This document shows, piece by piece, positions 36,590 to 49,649 of a stretch of DNA of 64,000 nt. Positions within the stretch are counted from its first letter, which is position 1; the number at the start of each line of letters is the position of its first letter. The translations under genes and the position numbers were made by a program. This DNA is from Ceriagrion tenellum (lineage: Eukaryota; Arthropoda; Insecta; Odonata; Coenagrionidae), in contig OY720642.1 in NCBI GenBank assembly GCA_963169105.1, forward strand, positions 79,338,716 to 79,402,715. The letters run 5' to 3'. The notes below the pieces were generated by a model that was not told the DNA's origin, did no database searches, and saw only the letters and a list, made by a program, of their open reading frames with translations.

Positions 36590-39500
36590 GGCGTTTTTTG
36601 ATGCTCTTCTACTACTTTTCATTACGTCCTGCATGTATAAATGCAAAGTTGTGGTCATGATAATGGGCAAATTTCCCATTACATCGCACTAAAAGGATAT
36701 CACAATTGAGTCAACTAGAAGCAATAGAAGACAAAAATATGGTATATTTTGGAGTACATTTCAGGATTTCTATCCCTCTTAAGGTCTCGTTTTATGCGTG
36801 TTAACCTTCAAAGGCTGTTTAAAATCATATATTCTGTATTGCTTGGTTAAATTGGGATAGATAAGCTTTTATTATTATTTTTTTTTCATTTTTTTCATTT
36901 TTCATATTATCAATTAAAAAACTACCGTATAAACAACGGAAAATAATGCTCCATTGACTAAATCATAAAACAATTGCATATTTTATAGCCACCAGCTTCA
37001 AAAAAGTGGAAAATACTTTCGGGAGATGGAGGTAGTTTATTACTAATCTAGAGAAAACTTCTAGTTATGGTTTGGGCACATAGCCAGACTACAGTCATGT
37101 GGTTTTTATGGCTCACGCTCAGACTCAGTTGCATTATTTTCTTGGATGTCTTCAATAGAAAAATATCCAAAATTGAGTCAATGTTTATCTAATTGTAACT
37201 TCTTCAGTATACCTACGTAGTAAATAGGAAGTCATTGCTGGACATTTAATACGGAGAATATTGACCCTAATGAGTGTCTTTTAACAGTTTTTTATTCTGT
37301 AATCCATCTGCTCTTGAAATCCTTAACGTGCACTCGGGAAATGATGTGTCAAGTGGCTGCATTTCTTCCTTGCCTTCTTTTCTTGTTCTTCCTCATTTGC
37401 GGCTCTCATCCCTTCAAGAACCATCCGCGAATCTTGGTGTCAACGGTTGATTTATGATAGGTCTTTCGAAATTACGAGCTACATTGAGTGCAATTCATCT
37501 TGTACACCAATCGCCTATCTCAGATTTCTACTGGCTGTTATCTTCCTATCGTCTCTTCGCCTGTCGTTCGCCTCAGTATCGTCGTTTTGATGTCGCCGAA
37601 TACCGCGCCATCTTTTTGTCGCTTCCGTCCGTGGCCCCTGAGGATATTCACTTCCCCCTCTCTGGTGAACACACTGTCATTTTTTCTTTCCTTTCCGGCG
37701 TTATTACCCGCACTTTGCCCCTCCAAATCTCGCGGTCTCTGACCTCATCCTTCCCACTTGCTATAACACAATCAATCAATCTCAGTATTTCTACCACCTT
37801 TCCCTTCCTATTCCATCTCATTTTGAACCTTCCACCGCGTTGATCTCTACGGATATTCTTACAGGGGAATTTTTCATCCTTCCCGTGCATTCTCGTCCTT
37901 TAAAATATATGTCGCGACATTTTTGGTATTTTCCTCTTGACGAAGTATTTCCCGTCCCTTACTTCCACTTCTTCTGTCCTCTGATGTCTTTCCTTAAATT
38001 GACTCCTTTTTCTTCCTCTCGTGTCTTGCTGTGGCACTTTCATTCCATCTCTCTCCTTTCTGGCTGATTATGTCTTCATCGTCTTCTTCTTGCCATAACC
38101 GATGTTGTCTCACGTCTACCGATGCTTATGTTTTATTTCTACGCACAAGATTTTCACAATGTTTTATTTCATAGCAAGGTTTTGTCTTCTCTCTCCATAT
38201 ACTTCAATAGCACCTGAAAGCTCTTTCTTATTTTCTATATTTCGACCTACTCCGATGAATGAATATGTCTCATTTGTTCCTCTCCATATTCTTAGGACCG
38301 TTACCTATATCTCTTTTTTATTTTTTTAATCGGATAATCATTCGGTTTCAACTGCTATTTACAGCGGGGGAATGAAGAGTACTCAACTTGGCGAACATGA
38401 GCATTTCATAAGCATGAAGCAGTCATTATGGACAATTGTTTTTATTGGCTTATCGTTATTTACCTTTTCTGGAGCAATAATGATCTTTAATAATTCCTTC
38501 GTCTTCAAAATAGGCGTAGAAGCTTCTTAACTCAATCTTTTAATTGTTTTCTGGGAAACATTTTCAAGTCAGGGCTTAGTTAAATTATTTCTGTATGCAT
38601 TTACGTGTATGAGTGCATCCATAAATCATTTTCATTGGCTATTACTATAAATAACATCTGACTAACGTGCCAGTGTTGTTTGATAGATAAGTTCTAAAAA
38701 TATTATGTGAACTATATTCATAGCTTTCATTGTATGCGAGGTTTTATCATGTATAAATACAACCCTGTATTGGTTATATTGGAACCTTTTTTTGAATGTA
38801 GCTAAAGCTTGAAAGTTTTAATGCCTGAATATAGTGGGTTTTTTGAAATAAATATATTGCATAAGAGATGTTTTATGCCCATTTCATCTCTTGTTACACT
38901 TTAAAAATATGATGTAGCCATGTGGGTGGGGGTGTTTTTAAATTATTTTAATAATTATTGAGTTAAAACTTAAAGGCTGCCGACTTTTAACATGAAAACT
39001 GTCATCTTGACGACTAAAATATGAAAAAAGAATCCCATTGCAGCTCAATGTGTTTCTGTGCTTAGTTACGTAAGAAAGTTTTCACGTCTACTCTTTACAT
39101 GGCGTTGTCACGATCTAGACTAATTTTTCTCTCAACAATTCCAAAATATATTACCTAGCATTACAGTCTACCTTATGAACAAAATAGGTCCTGGAGTACC
39201 TAATTTTTGTAGTTTTCGGAGCCTTGTAAGAAAATGCAAATGGGCTCTCAAGGACTCTGTGTGTTTATCCTCCTTTTTCTTCTTGAACCATAGCTCTTGT
39301 TCTTCAAATTCTTATTTTACTTAAATTATAATTTATCAGAATATCCGCCTTTTTGCTATACTTTTCAGCCTTTATCTGCTTAGACGCGAATATTTTTCAT
39401 AAGCTTCGATCCCAGGTGTTTCAGCAGTTCTGACATAAAGTAGGTCAACGCATCTTTACAATTTCGATATCTGATTCTTGTTGGGGTTCCCATGCACACT

Positions 39501-40911
39501 CTTGCTAGCATGGAAGCATTTCCCAATCATCCGCCTACGGTCTACGTATCTGAATTCCCTCGTATAGTGTCTCTTGCTTCAGACGTAGGTTTGAATAGGT
39601 AGTGCTGCTTGTAATCATGAGCTCTGACGCATTGACCTACTTGTTAAGCTAGCTTCAATCTAAGCTGCAAATCGTGGCGTTGTTATCTTTCATGAAAAGT
39701 TTAAACTCGCTAAATAAGGAAATATTTTTGTGTCTAGAATATCTATTTTCTCTGTTAGCACCATATTGCGATTGTTAAGCAGATATCTCATTTTTTCAAT
39801 TTTCACAGATCATCACTTTTTTAAACTTTTGACACGCGTATATGACAAAGTAAGCGTCATGTTGCGTAAATCGTTGAAATGTAACAGCTTTACGTGATAT
39901 TGTTAAATTAATCATACTTAAGGTACATAAAAGATAGCTTTTAGTGCTTTGCCGTCTCTTTAAATAGAATATTAGAAGTATTTAATTTCTATGCAGGCTA
40001 ATTGAACCACGAAATTTCTCCATGGTTATCCTTAGATATACATCCAATTAGTCATAATTCCTTCTCGAGATAATATGAAATAAATGTGAGAGAATTTCTG
40101 TCACAGAATGGAAATAATTCATATGAAAACTTCAATCGATGGCTTTCTATAATATATTCTTTAGGAAATAACGTTATGACACTTACAGACTAGAGGGATG
40201 AATCCAAACTATGCAAAGCATAATTATAGACACCAATGAAACAAATCTTAATTTGAAGTTCTTATAGCCCATTCTTTTATCCTAGGTCTCGTATGTTTTT
40301 TCAATAATTGATATATATAGTTTAAGTTCAGGTTTTTCTGTTCATATTATTGATGTAAATATTTTGCAAATTTACTAGTTAAGGATAAATTGATGTTTTT
40401 TTGATCCAAGACGTTTCCGACGTGAGCCTTATCCCACTATTCTTAGTATTGCTTGCGCTGTAATTATTCGATATGTGTATCGATATCATCTAATGTCAGG
40501 TACATAACTATGCCATCAAATGTCATGTACATTAAGTGATTGTAATTCAAACTTAGAGGACAGACAACTAAATTGAGGATCAAGATCGCCGAATTTCATC
40601 GTTATTACATACGCAATGCTCTACAAGCCTTAAAATTGGGCACTCCTAGCTCTTTCTTTTGCTCATTAAAGGTAAATTTTAGCTTTTATATGTTAATGTC
40701 TTGGACACTCTAGAACCACCTTATCCATTGCCATTAAATCGTATCTCCTATTATTGTTCCGTTCACGGTTAAGAGATATTGCAATTGTTCAGTTGTTTAT
40801 TTGTTGTAAAAGCGTGACGATGTTTATTTTTTCCAATATGGTGTTTTGCAGAAAAGCCAGTACGAGAATCAGCAAAGACTTCCTGGTCCATGCAGCCTAG
40901 TTGCATATAAG
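36590..40911. other. no gene recognised; C/T-rich block at 37400-38330
   Basis: 37400-38330 is C/T-rich and holds a 129-codon plus-strand frame and basic antisense frames (one with VRDREIWRGKVRVI). The antisense composition recalls other retroelement fragments here but no diagnostic motif order is present. The remainder is AT-rich and empty. Confidence 0.4.
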
Positions 40912-41271
40912 TACATACATACATACATACATACCAATGACGACGTTCCCTTCCGAGGTAGGCAGAGTCACTAAGTGTCACTCATAAATACATATTTGTA
41001 CACCTAACTTTCCTCCAAAATTTATCCATACTGACCTATCTGCAAACCTCTTTTGCTTCATTTACACTGCTTCATACACGCCCTCCTGTTTTTAAGACTC
41101 CTAATATTCCTCCTCCCAAGAATTTCCTCAACCACAACTTTCTCGGCCTACCTCTACCTCTCCAACATTCAATTCACTCTTATATATCTGTTTCGGTATT
41201 CGACTCTCATCGATTCTCTCAACATGGCCAAATCAACGAAGTACACTCCTTTTATATATGTCCATTACTAG
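40912..41271 (-). mobile_element. RTE-like retrotransposon 3' end with TATG-type tail
   Basis: The minus strand from 41268 reads MDIYKRSVLR, a stop in place of Trp, FGHVERIDESRIPKQIYKSE and, after a frameshift, GRPRKLWLRKF, then in another frame VNEAKEVCR, a stop, and FWRKVR. The order RWFGHVER-D-RIPKQIY, GRPRK-W, EEAKxxCRDR, WR is diagnostic of this non-LTR family. Beyond the coding end a short 3' UTR (GTGACTCTGCCTACCTCGG) runs into a (TATG)n repeat at 40912-40934, the kind of short tandem tail on which RTE-type elements end. Two frameshifts and two stops: dead. Confidence 0.85.
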
Positions 41272-44200
41272 AGCCGAATAATAATTTTAATTTCCACGGT
41301 GCTCCGGTTTTAATACCATTTCGTGTTTTATTAATTTCGTTTTTATCAGTGATACCTTTACACTTTTTTGTTAACATCATGGTAAATTCCGTGAGTGACC
41401 TGTTAATGTGGCAGGTTTTCGCATACCACTGGCAAAATAAACCTTGTAATATCTTGTGCAAGTGTTCATATAATTTGTCTCCAAAGATTAAGATAAAGAG
41501 CCCTGTCTAAAATATGAGTAAACATATCTGACTGTGAGCCATTGAAAGAAGGTAATGACAAAAGAAGCTGCGAAAATTCTCATTTGAATACATCTTATAC
41601 CTGTTATGTCCCGCATCAACCTCCAGTTTCTTTCTGTGTCTTTCATTTATATCTGTCAGCCCTTTCCATCTGTCTTTTCTTTCTCAAGGCAGAAAGTTGT
41701 GAATTAGGGTGACTTTTCATTTTCTGGTTCAATGAAAATTTATAGAGCTTGCATTTACGGGCGTGTCATTCATCTTCACGGGTTTATCTGCTGTAAGCTT
41801 TTGCGTTCAACTACGAAGAAATTCATAAAATAACATCTGTTATGAGATTGCGCTTTGAACTAAAAAATCTGGTGCAAAAAATTAAAACAATATGAAATCC
41901 TATGAGGGAAGCTGTTCCCTTAACGCAACCTTCTGCATGATCTCGATGTGAAACAGCCCGTTATGCTTATGCATAGTGAAAAACTAATTTAAGTTATCTG
42001 TAAATGGAGCCCGAATCTTCCAATTTCATAATTCGGGGACAAGGCCAAAGAGTTGTTTTTTTTTTCTTTTTTACAGCCTGTGAAGAATTTGTCCTTCTAC
42101 TGGTTAGTAACTTGTTATTTTAACTCCCGAATATGTGTACAACTTTGGGATACAGTTTAGTTTTTATCGTTGACGTAATTTTTAATAAAACCATCTGTGA
42201 TTTGAGGTCTCTTCTTAAGTTATATTGCTTGATATGTAAAATTCACGTTGTTTTTTATGAGAAAATTGTAATTTCACGTAAACAATCTCGTAGAAAATTA
42301 ACAATAAATACCCGAAATTCACATATATTTTACTCTTCTTCGTAACCTGTAGAAAAGAAGAATTATTCTTATGCGATGCCGAAGTCTTAGATATCGTATT
42401 AACCAACCATCTATCCATATCTTCCTTAGCTCTTATCATCTCACTATTTCTTTGAATCTAGTTCATCTCAGGCCATTATTTTCTTTAGCCCAATCGAAGT
42501 ATGTATGGTGAGTCGCACCTAGGAACATCTCATGGAGATATAAAAAAGCTAATCTACCATAAAACTCCATCTCCCTGTGACCGTAACCTGCTACATAGGA
42601 CACGGTATCGCCCTTCATTCTTCCGTTACCCTTTTGTTGTGAGGTTATTCGTATCACGGCCAGCCATGAAAGCCGCTAGGCTTTTGTATAGCAAGCGGTC
42701 TTTCATATTTCTGTAAAAGACTCGACATCCGTGAGAGTTTCTCTACATTGTGTGCATTCATAATGCACCTCTTGTCTGCTCAGTAAAAGCAGATACGAGA
42801 CAGCTATTTAATGAAGGCCTTTTGAAGTGAACGCGTTGAGTAATTCGCTTCCTAAGTAAGAAGATATCGTGTATGTTTAAGTGTTACTAACATATAGTTG
42901 CTTTGAAATGTTGAACGAAAATTAGACTGAAATAAGTTATGAGACGGAAAAAAGCAGCTTGTAGCCCTTGGAACACAAACGGCAAGAAAGGATGATTTGG
43001 AATTCTGCCGTTTAATTAAAAAACCCTAATAGTCATTAGAACAGGTTTTAAGATCCATATACACATTCATATAAACCAAGGGTAGGTTATTTTAGGCCAA
43101 ATTAATCCAATCTACTTCCTTTTGTCAAATGAAGCCACTCGTACACCGGCAAAATGATTTAAAATTTCATCGGTACATTTAATTTATATATTACCAGATC
43201 AAGAAAAGCCAGAAATATCGAACTTTAACACCGTGCTTTGTGACCCTTGTGTGTCTTATCATGTTTTAGATAGAATACAAATTTTATACATTTTATAAAT
43301 GCGTAAGGAAGATTCATTTGATATAACATCTCATAAGTGTCTCATAATTTGGAAAAGTATTACTCAGATGCTTAAAAAAACAGCCACGTCAAAATAGTAA
43401 AAGAGATAGAGGCAAAGTATTTTCCTTATGATTGGAAGCATTTGTCTGCTTTTATTCCTGTACCCCCTAAAAACTTTTTATCAGTGTTTTAGGTTCCACT
43501 TCAGTACACCCCTCAAATGCACATCTGGATGTCTTTGAATTGTCAAGGCAACTAAAAATATCTCAAATTCGTTTTAACACCTTTATTATGTTATGCGAGT
43601 CAAAAAGCAGATAAAATCAGGCTTTGCTATATCAAGCATTGATAACTTCAGTAGTTGTCATGGCCCCTTGCGGAAGGATGTTACAAGAGGAGGCACTAGA
43701 TCAACAAAAACACTAGATAATGAGTAAATGTAAGTAGTTTTTTATTTCATGCAAGAAAGGCATTTTTTTTAAATTCATCAAAACCCGGACTTTATGTTAG
43801 CAGAATATGAAGACGTTACTTGCTGTATACAATAAAAAACTGTTAAAAATGAATTAATTTCAACCAAATACAAAACCCAATGAAACCATTGTAGAAAGTG
43901 ATAACAAACGTTTAGCAACATAAGAATAAAAACTTTTGATCATCTCTGCAATGAAAGACTATTATATATGAATGAATGATTTCACTTATGCTTGCCTTTT
44001 TTAGGGCTAAAAATATATTCCCATAGAAATCATTTTTAGTTCAGTTGCAAGCATATGCTTGGTTGGATAAAGCTTGTATGCTCTCCAAAACTACATTAGA
44101 AAGCGAAAAATTCATTTTCTTCAGTCTCGCTAATTACTCCTTTTGATGACAAAGAGAAGGTGCTCATTTGAATCATGTCCAGCGACCATAGCATATACTG

Positions 44201-46064
44201 CTAAAGGGTAAACTAGATATCTGGATCTCACTCCATGACTCACTACCCAGGTGCTCATTTTCAAGAAGTTCTGTTTATCTATCATTAGGTAGCGTAGAAA
44301 ATACCAGTTTTGGAGTTCAAGGGCTGATCATTTATCTAAGCTGTTGGCATGTGCTATGGTTAAAAGAGTTATATGTGGATATCCTCACCGATGAGTAAAG
44401 TTATAGGAAATCACCATTTGACATCCTCGTAAGGGCCCACTTTACCTTACTTGGTGGCCCTAAGGCCTTTTCTGACTCCCCTGTGCTTACCATTGATACT
44501 ACCTGCCGATTACCTACCTCCAATACTACCTATGTACAATATTTTATGGCAAAAGCTTGATCAGTTTTTCTTTTAAAACTTAAAAATCAAATTTTTAATT
44601 TAATTGGATATAACTTATTGAATTGATATTGTTTTAATCATGTGTACGTTGTCGGAAATTATTGCTTTCCGCCGTGCGCTAATATTTAATTTTCTAAATA
44701 TTTATGCTCTCCATGTATGTCATATCATGCTACTTCGGTCTGGCTGAAATACCTTGATGGTCATCGGAAAGGCTATCTCTTCTTTCGTATTATTTTGGAA
44801 AAAGAGTCCTCGCGGAGCATTTTTTTCACGACTGCGACGTTTTAGTGGAATTTTCTGCAGGCAGTGATCGGATTTTTTTCTCTCTAACTTCCTTTTCTCC
44901 CTCTGTCTTTTATTCGATTCCCCATTTTTTCTAAGGATATTCGCCAACCACACTCATATTACCTATATAACGTCTCCGCAGTTAACAGTTAGCAGCTAAC
45001 ACACCAACCTACGCTCCTTCTTTGTCGCGTCACGGGTGATGTCACTCCATCTGGTTCCGGGAACTGTTTTCTCTCTGTTTTTTGCGGTGCTCTTTTATGA
45101 CTCAAATCACCAAACGCGCTGCGGTGGAGAAAATCCTGACATCTTTGGCGCCTTTAGCAAAGAATAGAAAAACTTTATGGACAAGTGAATGTTTCCGCCG
45201 GTATTGACTTGAATATGAAGCTGAGGCCCCGCCATATTTGCCTCTATTTCCTGAGCTCGTTCAGGTTAGTTGAAAATTAAATCAACAAGAAGAGTTGGTG
45301 CCTTTCGGTGAAATTAAACATGAAGAGAGGATAGCGACGGTGAGACTGGGAGGACCCGGAAGTATCCCTAGTGGTGGTAGAGAACTCGACCGTTTAATGA
45401 ATAATTTTGGTTTCAAATGGAAAGGTCTGACATGTATGCATTATTGACTTCTGACATTCATTGCTACAATCCACAGTTAAGCAATTTAAAGTTTTTGTTT
45501 TTATTCTTCCTCGTGCATTATAATTGCTCATTTATAAAATAAACTTAAGCCAATTAGAGAGATAAAGCGAATGGTAAGGTTTATCCTTGTAAAAGAAAGT
45601 GAAGTAAATAATTTTATCTTGATTATATGAAAATAATAAATTTTTTTGCTAAACGAAATCACATAACTGCAGATGTAATATCATTCCCAGCCCTAATTTA
45701 TCTCCACTATGCCGCTCTATTCAATACTGGTCGAACCAGCTTATCAACACTTCGCCAGCGTAGAATCATGCTGGAATCCTCATAATGTGCGGAAGCCATA
45801 TTTAATCATACTCAAATTATAAAAAAAGTTAGCTATATTACCGATGAATAAGCATTGTAATGTCAGGCGGTGCGACACTTCGAAAAATGACTGAAGCAAC
45901 CATGCGTGAGTAATATATTTCCCTATTTCTGCAACACATGGGACAACGTGGTGAACATAATTTGGCATCCTAAATATATGGATGCGTACGATCGTGGTTA
46001 ACCCAAATGGCAGTATTTTTTAGCTATTTCTGCTCCTGTGATTTCTTGATGTAAACCTTTCCTT
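41272..46064. other. no gene recognised
   Basis: A long poly-pyrimidine run (TTTTTTTTTCTTTTTTACAG near 42058-42077) looks like an acceptor but no convincing exon follows. Small frames on both strands at 42133-42716 are unrecognised. A GC-richer stretch at 44980-45370 ends in CGTTCAG-GTTAGT, a donor-like site. Confidence 0.4.
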
Positions 46065-46315
46065 GCATATAACAGTTAACACAATACCTACAAATTCGTT
46101 AAATATTGCCTTTTTCGAGTAAATTTTTCTTGCATTTAAGTATTTTTGCAATTTTTACTTTAGAGAATTCAAAATGTATACCTACCAATGTATATAACAC
46201 TTAACACAATGCCTACGGATTTGTTAAAACTTTGACTTATTTTGGAGTACATTTTTCTGGGTAATAGTTCAACTTCCTGCTAAATTCTTGATGTGGTCAG
46301 AGAATTCACCTGGAA
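46065..46315. repeat. tandem pair, about 125-bp unit
   Basis: Copy 1 starts at 46065 and copy 2 at 46190. Both run (G)CATATAACAGTTAACACAA or near, CCTAC-AA/GG-TT-GTTAAA, GAGTA-ATTTTTCT. The sequence just before each copy (GATGTAAACCT, AATGTATACCT) and a further partial match after copy 2 suggest the array was longer. Diverged by roughly a fifth to a quarter. Confidence 0.65.
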
Positions 46316-49085
46316 AAAGATGAAACATTCTTAATTTGACTTATTTTCTTCAGATTTACCCTATTCCTCAATCTCGAAAGATACCAAATTTAGCATAGAA
46401 GATATTCCAATTCACTAGGTATTTTGCTACTCTCAAAACTGCAATCCTTTTAAAACCTTTTGTAATTCAAATCATCCAAACAAAAAGAAGAATAAAGTAA
46501 AGTAACAGCGTAAAAATATTCAACGGTAGAAAATTTATCAACGGGAAAGAGAGAGAATTCGTAATTTTTTTAAGGACAGCAGTCTGTTCTCGTGTCCTGG
46601 ACAATAGTCTGATTGAATAAGAGGGGGATGAAAGGAATGTGAGTCAGACTTGATCCTCCCTTTCGACTCTCCTAGTGTGCCCTTCGAGATTATTTCTTGA
46701 ATCACTTTGGCGATTGCGACAGTTTGATTAAAATTCCCTCTCCAGTCGAAAGGAGCAAGAGAATGAGTGTGCGTGCGCCCTGTGTCGGGTGGAAAAAAGA
46801 ATCCGTCTGGAAAAGCGTCCTTCTTTGTGGAGAAATCAGGAAAAATGCCACTTAAGAACTTGGAAGCCAGATGATTAAGGAATTCGTAGACCTGGGTCGT
46901 GGTATAAAACAGGAGATAAGGGCAAAGAAATGGGAGGAATCAGCGCTCGAAGGGTTGGAGGTCGATGTTGATAAGGGTCTGTGATTTCGAGAGGAAGGAG
47001 GAAGGTTGACGAATTAGGGAACGGATTCAAATGGATACCGTTGCCCAAGGGTGTCAATGATTGTCTCACATAAGTTGAAATATCTAAGGAAGTGAGTCTT
47101 CCTTGAGATGTGGATAGATTGAACATTTCGTTTTGTTACGTAATTTTTTTCGTCGTCAGTTGCTCCACAAACTTCACAAACGCATAGTTTGAAAATATGG
47201 GTAACATACGAATTCATTGAGTTTATAGAAGCTTATTGGTACAATTATATTATCTCGGAGCAAATAATAATGGCAACTCTTGTCAGTACAATTGTGGTAT
47301 TTTGACTACACCTCTTTCCACTGACCTGCATATTGTTAGAGCAGTTTATCACTTTGATTTATGCAGCTTGCTAATTAGGTTTGCTACACAATGCAATCTG
47401 CTTATGATGAATCTTTAGACGCCGTATGCACAGCGACCGGTGAAAAATAAGGAAAAAAGTGAGAAATGCAGTACCTGTAAGAGCTAAATGATAATTTTGA
47501 TCATTGTAAGGTCCACAAAATCAAAACATTAGAATTTATCATAATGAAGAAAATGGTAGAAATGCTAGGTGCGATAAATTTAAAAATTACTTGTGAAGAA
47601 AACCATTCATACAATGTAAGCGTTCCTTTTACATAGTAGACAAACACTTCGTTAAGTCATTTATTTAAGGGAAATTAAAATTAAAAATGCAGAAATTGAT
47701 GTCTTAAAAAAATGCAGAGTTAATCTGAAAAGAATAAGAAATAATTAGTCCACAGATTTATTTATCTAATAAACTGATAACTGAGACAAAAGCATTTTGG
47801 GATTGCATTGTTGGAGACTTGATCTATTTAAGCTACAAGAAGAATACTGCATTTCCTAATAAAATGAACTCTTACTCACGGACTTATAGATGGAGAAGTG
47901 GGTAGGGATGTGATAATGTCTAGGAAACAGCAGATCTCCATCATATGAGTGAAGGAGGAGCCACAAGAGTCGATAAAACAACACTCGTTACACTAGATGT
48001 GTTAAGGTGATAATGACCTAAATGAGAGGCGGAAGCTTCTACAGGAATAAAGCGGTTGGCTGATAGGAGTACGGACTGAGGAGCTGCTGCCAACCAATTT
48101 TCAAATTGATAAGTTTAGATGATGAACCTCTTTTAATTTCTACTGAAAAAGATTTTTATTACTATGAATATACATGTTGAGAATTCTAGATGTACGATAC
48201 TATTGACAATGAATACATTGACTTTTTATCGAGGCCAATGATTAACAAATGTAGACAATCAATTGCAGCATTCCAGAGGGTTTATGAGCCTTTAACAGCA
48301 CAGTAAAGAGGGTGTCATATTGCGTAAAAACAACTCTTCTTTTGCTTTATAGTTTCGCTGTAATTACAGAGAACAATACACTGCAGGGAAAGACTGCTCG
48401 TCATTAGTTACCTATTATAATTCCATTGTGGCTGGGAAGAGTAATTTTGGCACAATAAATGTCCCCACGAGTGACGCTCTCGAGTTGGCCCATTGCGTTA
48501 CGTAGCCAAGGTTTAAATCACTGGGAGGGCAGAATAGAGGATAGGGAAATGACTAATAGCTTCTTTATACATGGGAAGAGAAGAACGTCGCGTCGTAGCC
48601 CTGATCCAAAGAGCGGGAAATTGGGCAGGATGCTCAAATTTTGCTATGAATAAACACAAAAAAGGATAAGATGATTTGATAATATTCGAGAGTCGGTGAG
48701 AGTTGTCATAATGAGCGGACGACAATTATCCAACCCTCTCCGTCAGTTGCGCTTGAAAATCTCCCCGTGCTAGTTTCCTGCTACTCCACTCTCTCCGCTC
48801 TAAATCGGGAACGCTTTGCGGGAAACCGTTGCTTACATAGTAAACCTCAATACTGCTTCTCCCTACTCCTACCTTTTTGTGGTTCAGGTCTCCCTTTAAA
48901 AGACGTCATACTGTAGAATGATAATAGGGAGGAGAACCAAAGGGCCGTGAAGCCACCAGATGGTTCAGGAATAAGAGATAGTGCAAGTAAATACAAAATA
49001 AATATGAAAGTAGCAACTCGTGAATGTTTCTCGGGTTAGACCCCGGGTTAGATTATTGATATGCATCAACATTTCGATGGATGGC
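46316..49085. other. no gene recognised; probable Penelope 3' UTR at its end
   Basis: Mostly empty. G-rich 46870-47110 gives short antisense frames. The last 80 bases (about 49000-49085) are probably the 3' UTR of the Penelope fragment that follows. Confidence 0.4.
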
Positions 49086-49553
49086 TCAGCCATCGTCATC
49101 AGGATAATAATTCGAACGAGGATGCTTTCTGTTATATGTAGCCGTGGATGCCCCATTGTTGTGGGAGCCGTTACGAATTCTTTGAATTTCGTCAATTACC
49201 GGTCTCCAAGTCTTACTTAAGTTGAAGCCGTTGTCTGTACTGATGATAATTTGTTCCACCTGTATCAGTATTGCTTCTTTTGCAATTCTTTCCTAAAACT
49301 TGGACGCCCGGGAAAGTAGCGTGGAATTAAGGAAATCAACACGATGACCAAGGGCATGGCTATGCTCTGCTAATGCGGACTTTTCCGGTTGTAAAAGCCG
49401 AATGCTCTTTTCATGTTCTTCGATTCTTCTTTCGATGATCCTTCCTGTCTCTCCAAAGTACGCTCCACCACACTCGCATGGTATGCGGTATACTCCGGTT
49501 GTTTTCAGGCTGAGGATGTCCTTAGAGATGACCAGGAAAAGAGTGAGGTTACA
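49086..49553 (-). mobile_element. Penelope-like retroelement, GIY-YIG endonuclease domain (pseudogene)
   Basis: The minus strand from 49550 reads LVISKDILSLKTTGVYRI, continuing through the block GVYRIPCECGGAYFGETGR and then IERRIEEHEKSIRLLQPEK, SALAEHSHALGHRVDFLNS. The GVY and YFG tripeptides eleven residues apart, the following TGR, the RIEEH helix and the AEH-GH block are the GIY-YIG nuclease core as placed at the C-terminus of Penelope-like elements, which join a reverse transcriptase to this nuclease for target nicking. One TAG interrupts after LLSRASKF; the frame then resumes with ERIAKEAILIQ and ends SNYYPDDDG with a TGA at 49086. The reverse transcriptase is missing: the copy is cut at about 49553, next to an unrelated direct repeat. 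Confidence 0.88.
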
Positions 49554-49562
49554 TTAGGGAGA

Positions 49563-49649
49563 TTAACGTATCTACTGGATCAATTATCAAAATTATTTCA
49601 ATAAATAAATTAACTTGTGAATATTTTTATTCCTCTTTTCTATCCTTTT
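49563..49649. repeat. direct repeat copy 1 (about 87 bp)
   Basis: Matches 50775-50862. Shared landmarks are TTAACGTATCT, CTGGATCAA, TTTCAATAAATAAATTAAC, TTGTGAATATTT and ATTCCTCTTTT. It abuts the truncated end of the Penelope fragment. Confidence 0.8.

Noticed and set aside
37454..38329. 129-codon and neighbouring plus-strand frames, plus basic antisense frames
   Set aside because: C/T-rich composition explains them. The antisense peptide recalls a retroelement terminus (DREIWRGKV) but lacks the GHV, RGRP and DRxxWR order needed for a call.
42058..42100. Acceptor-like long pyrimidine tract ending in ACAG, followed by a 26-nt block and GTTAGT
   Set aside because: The tract is long, but the following block is tiny and no frame gives a convincing exon. 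It may be the poly(A) of an antisense insertion.
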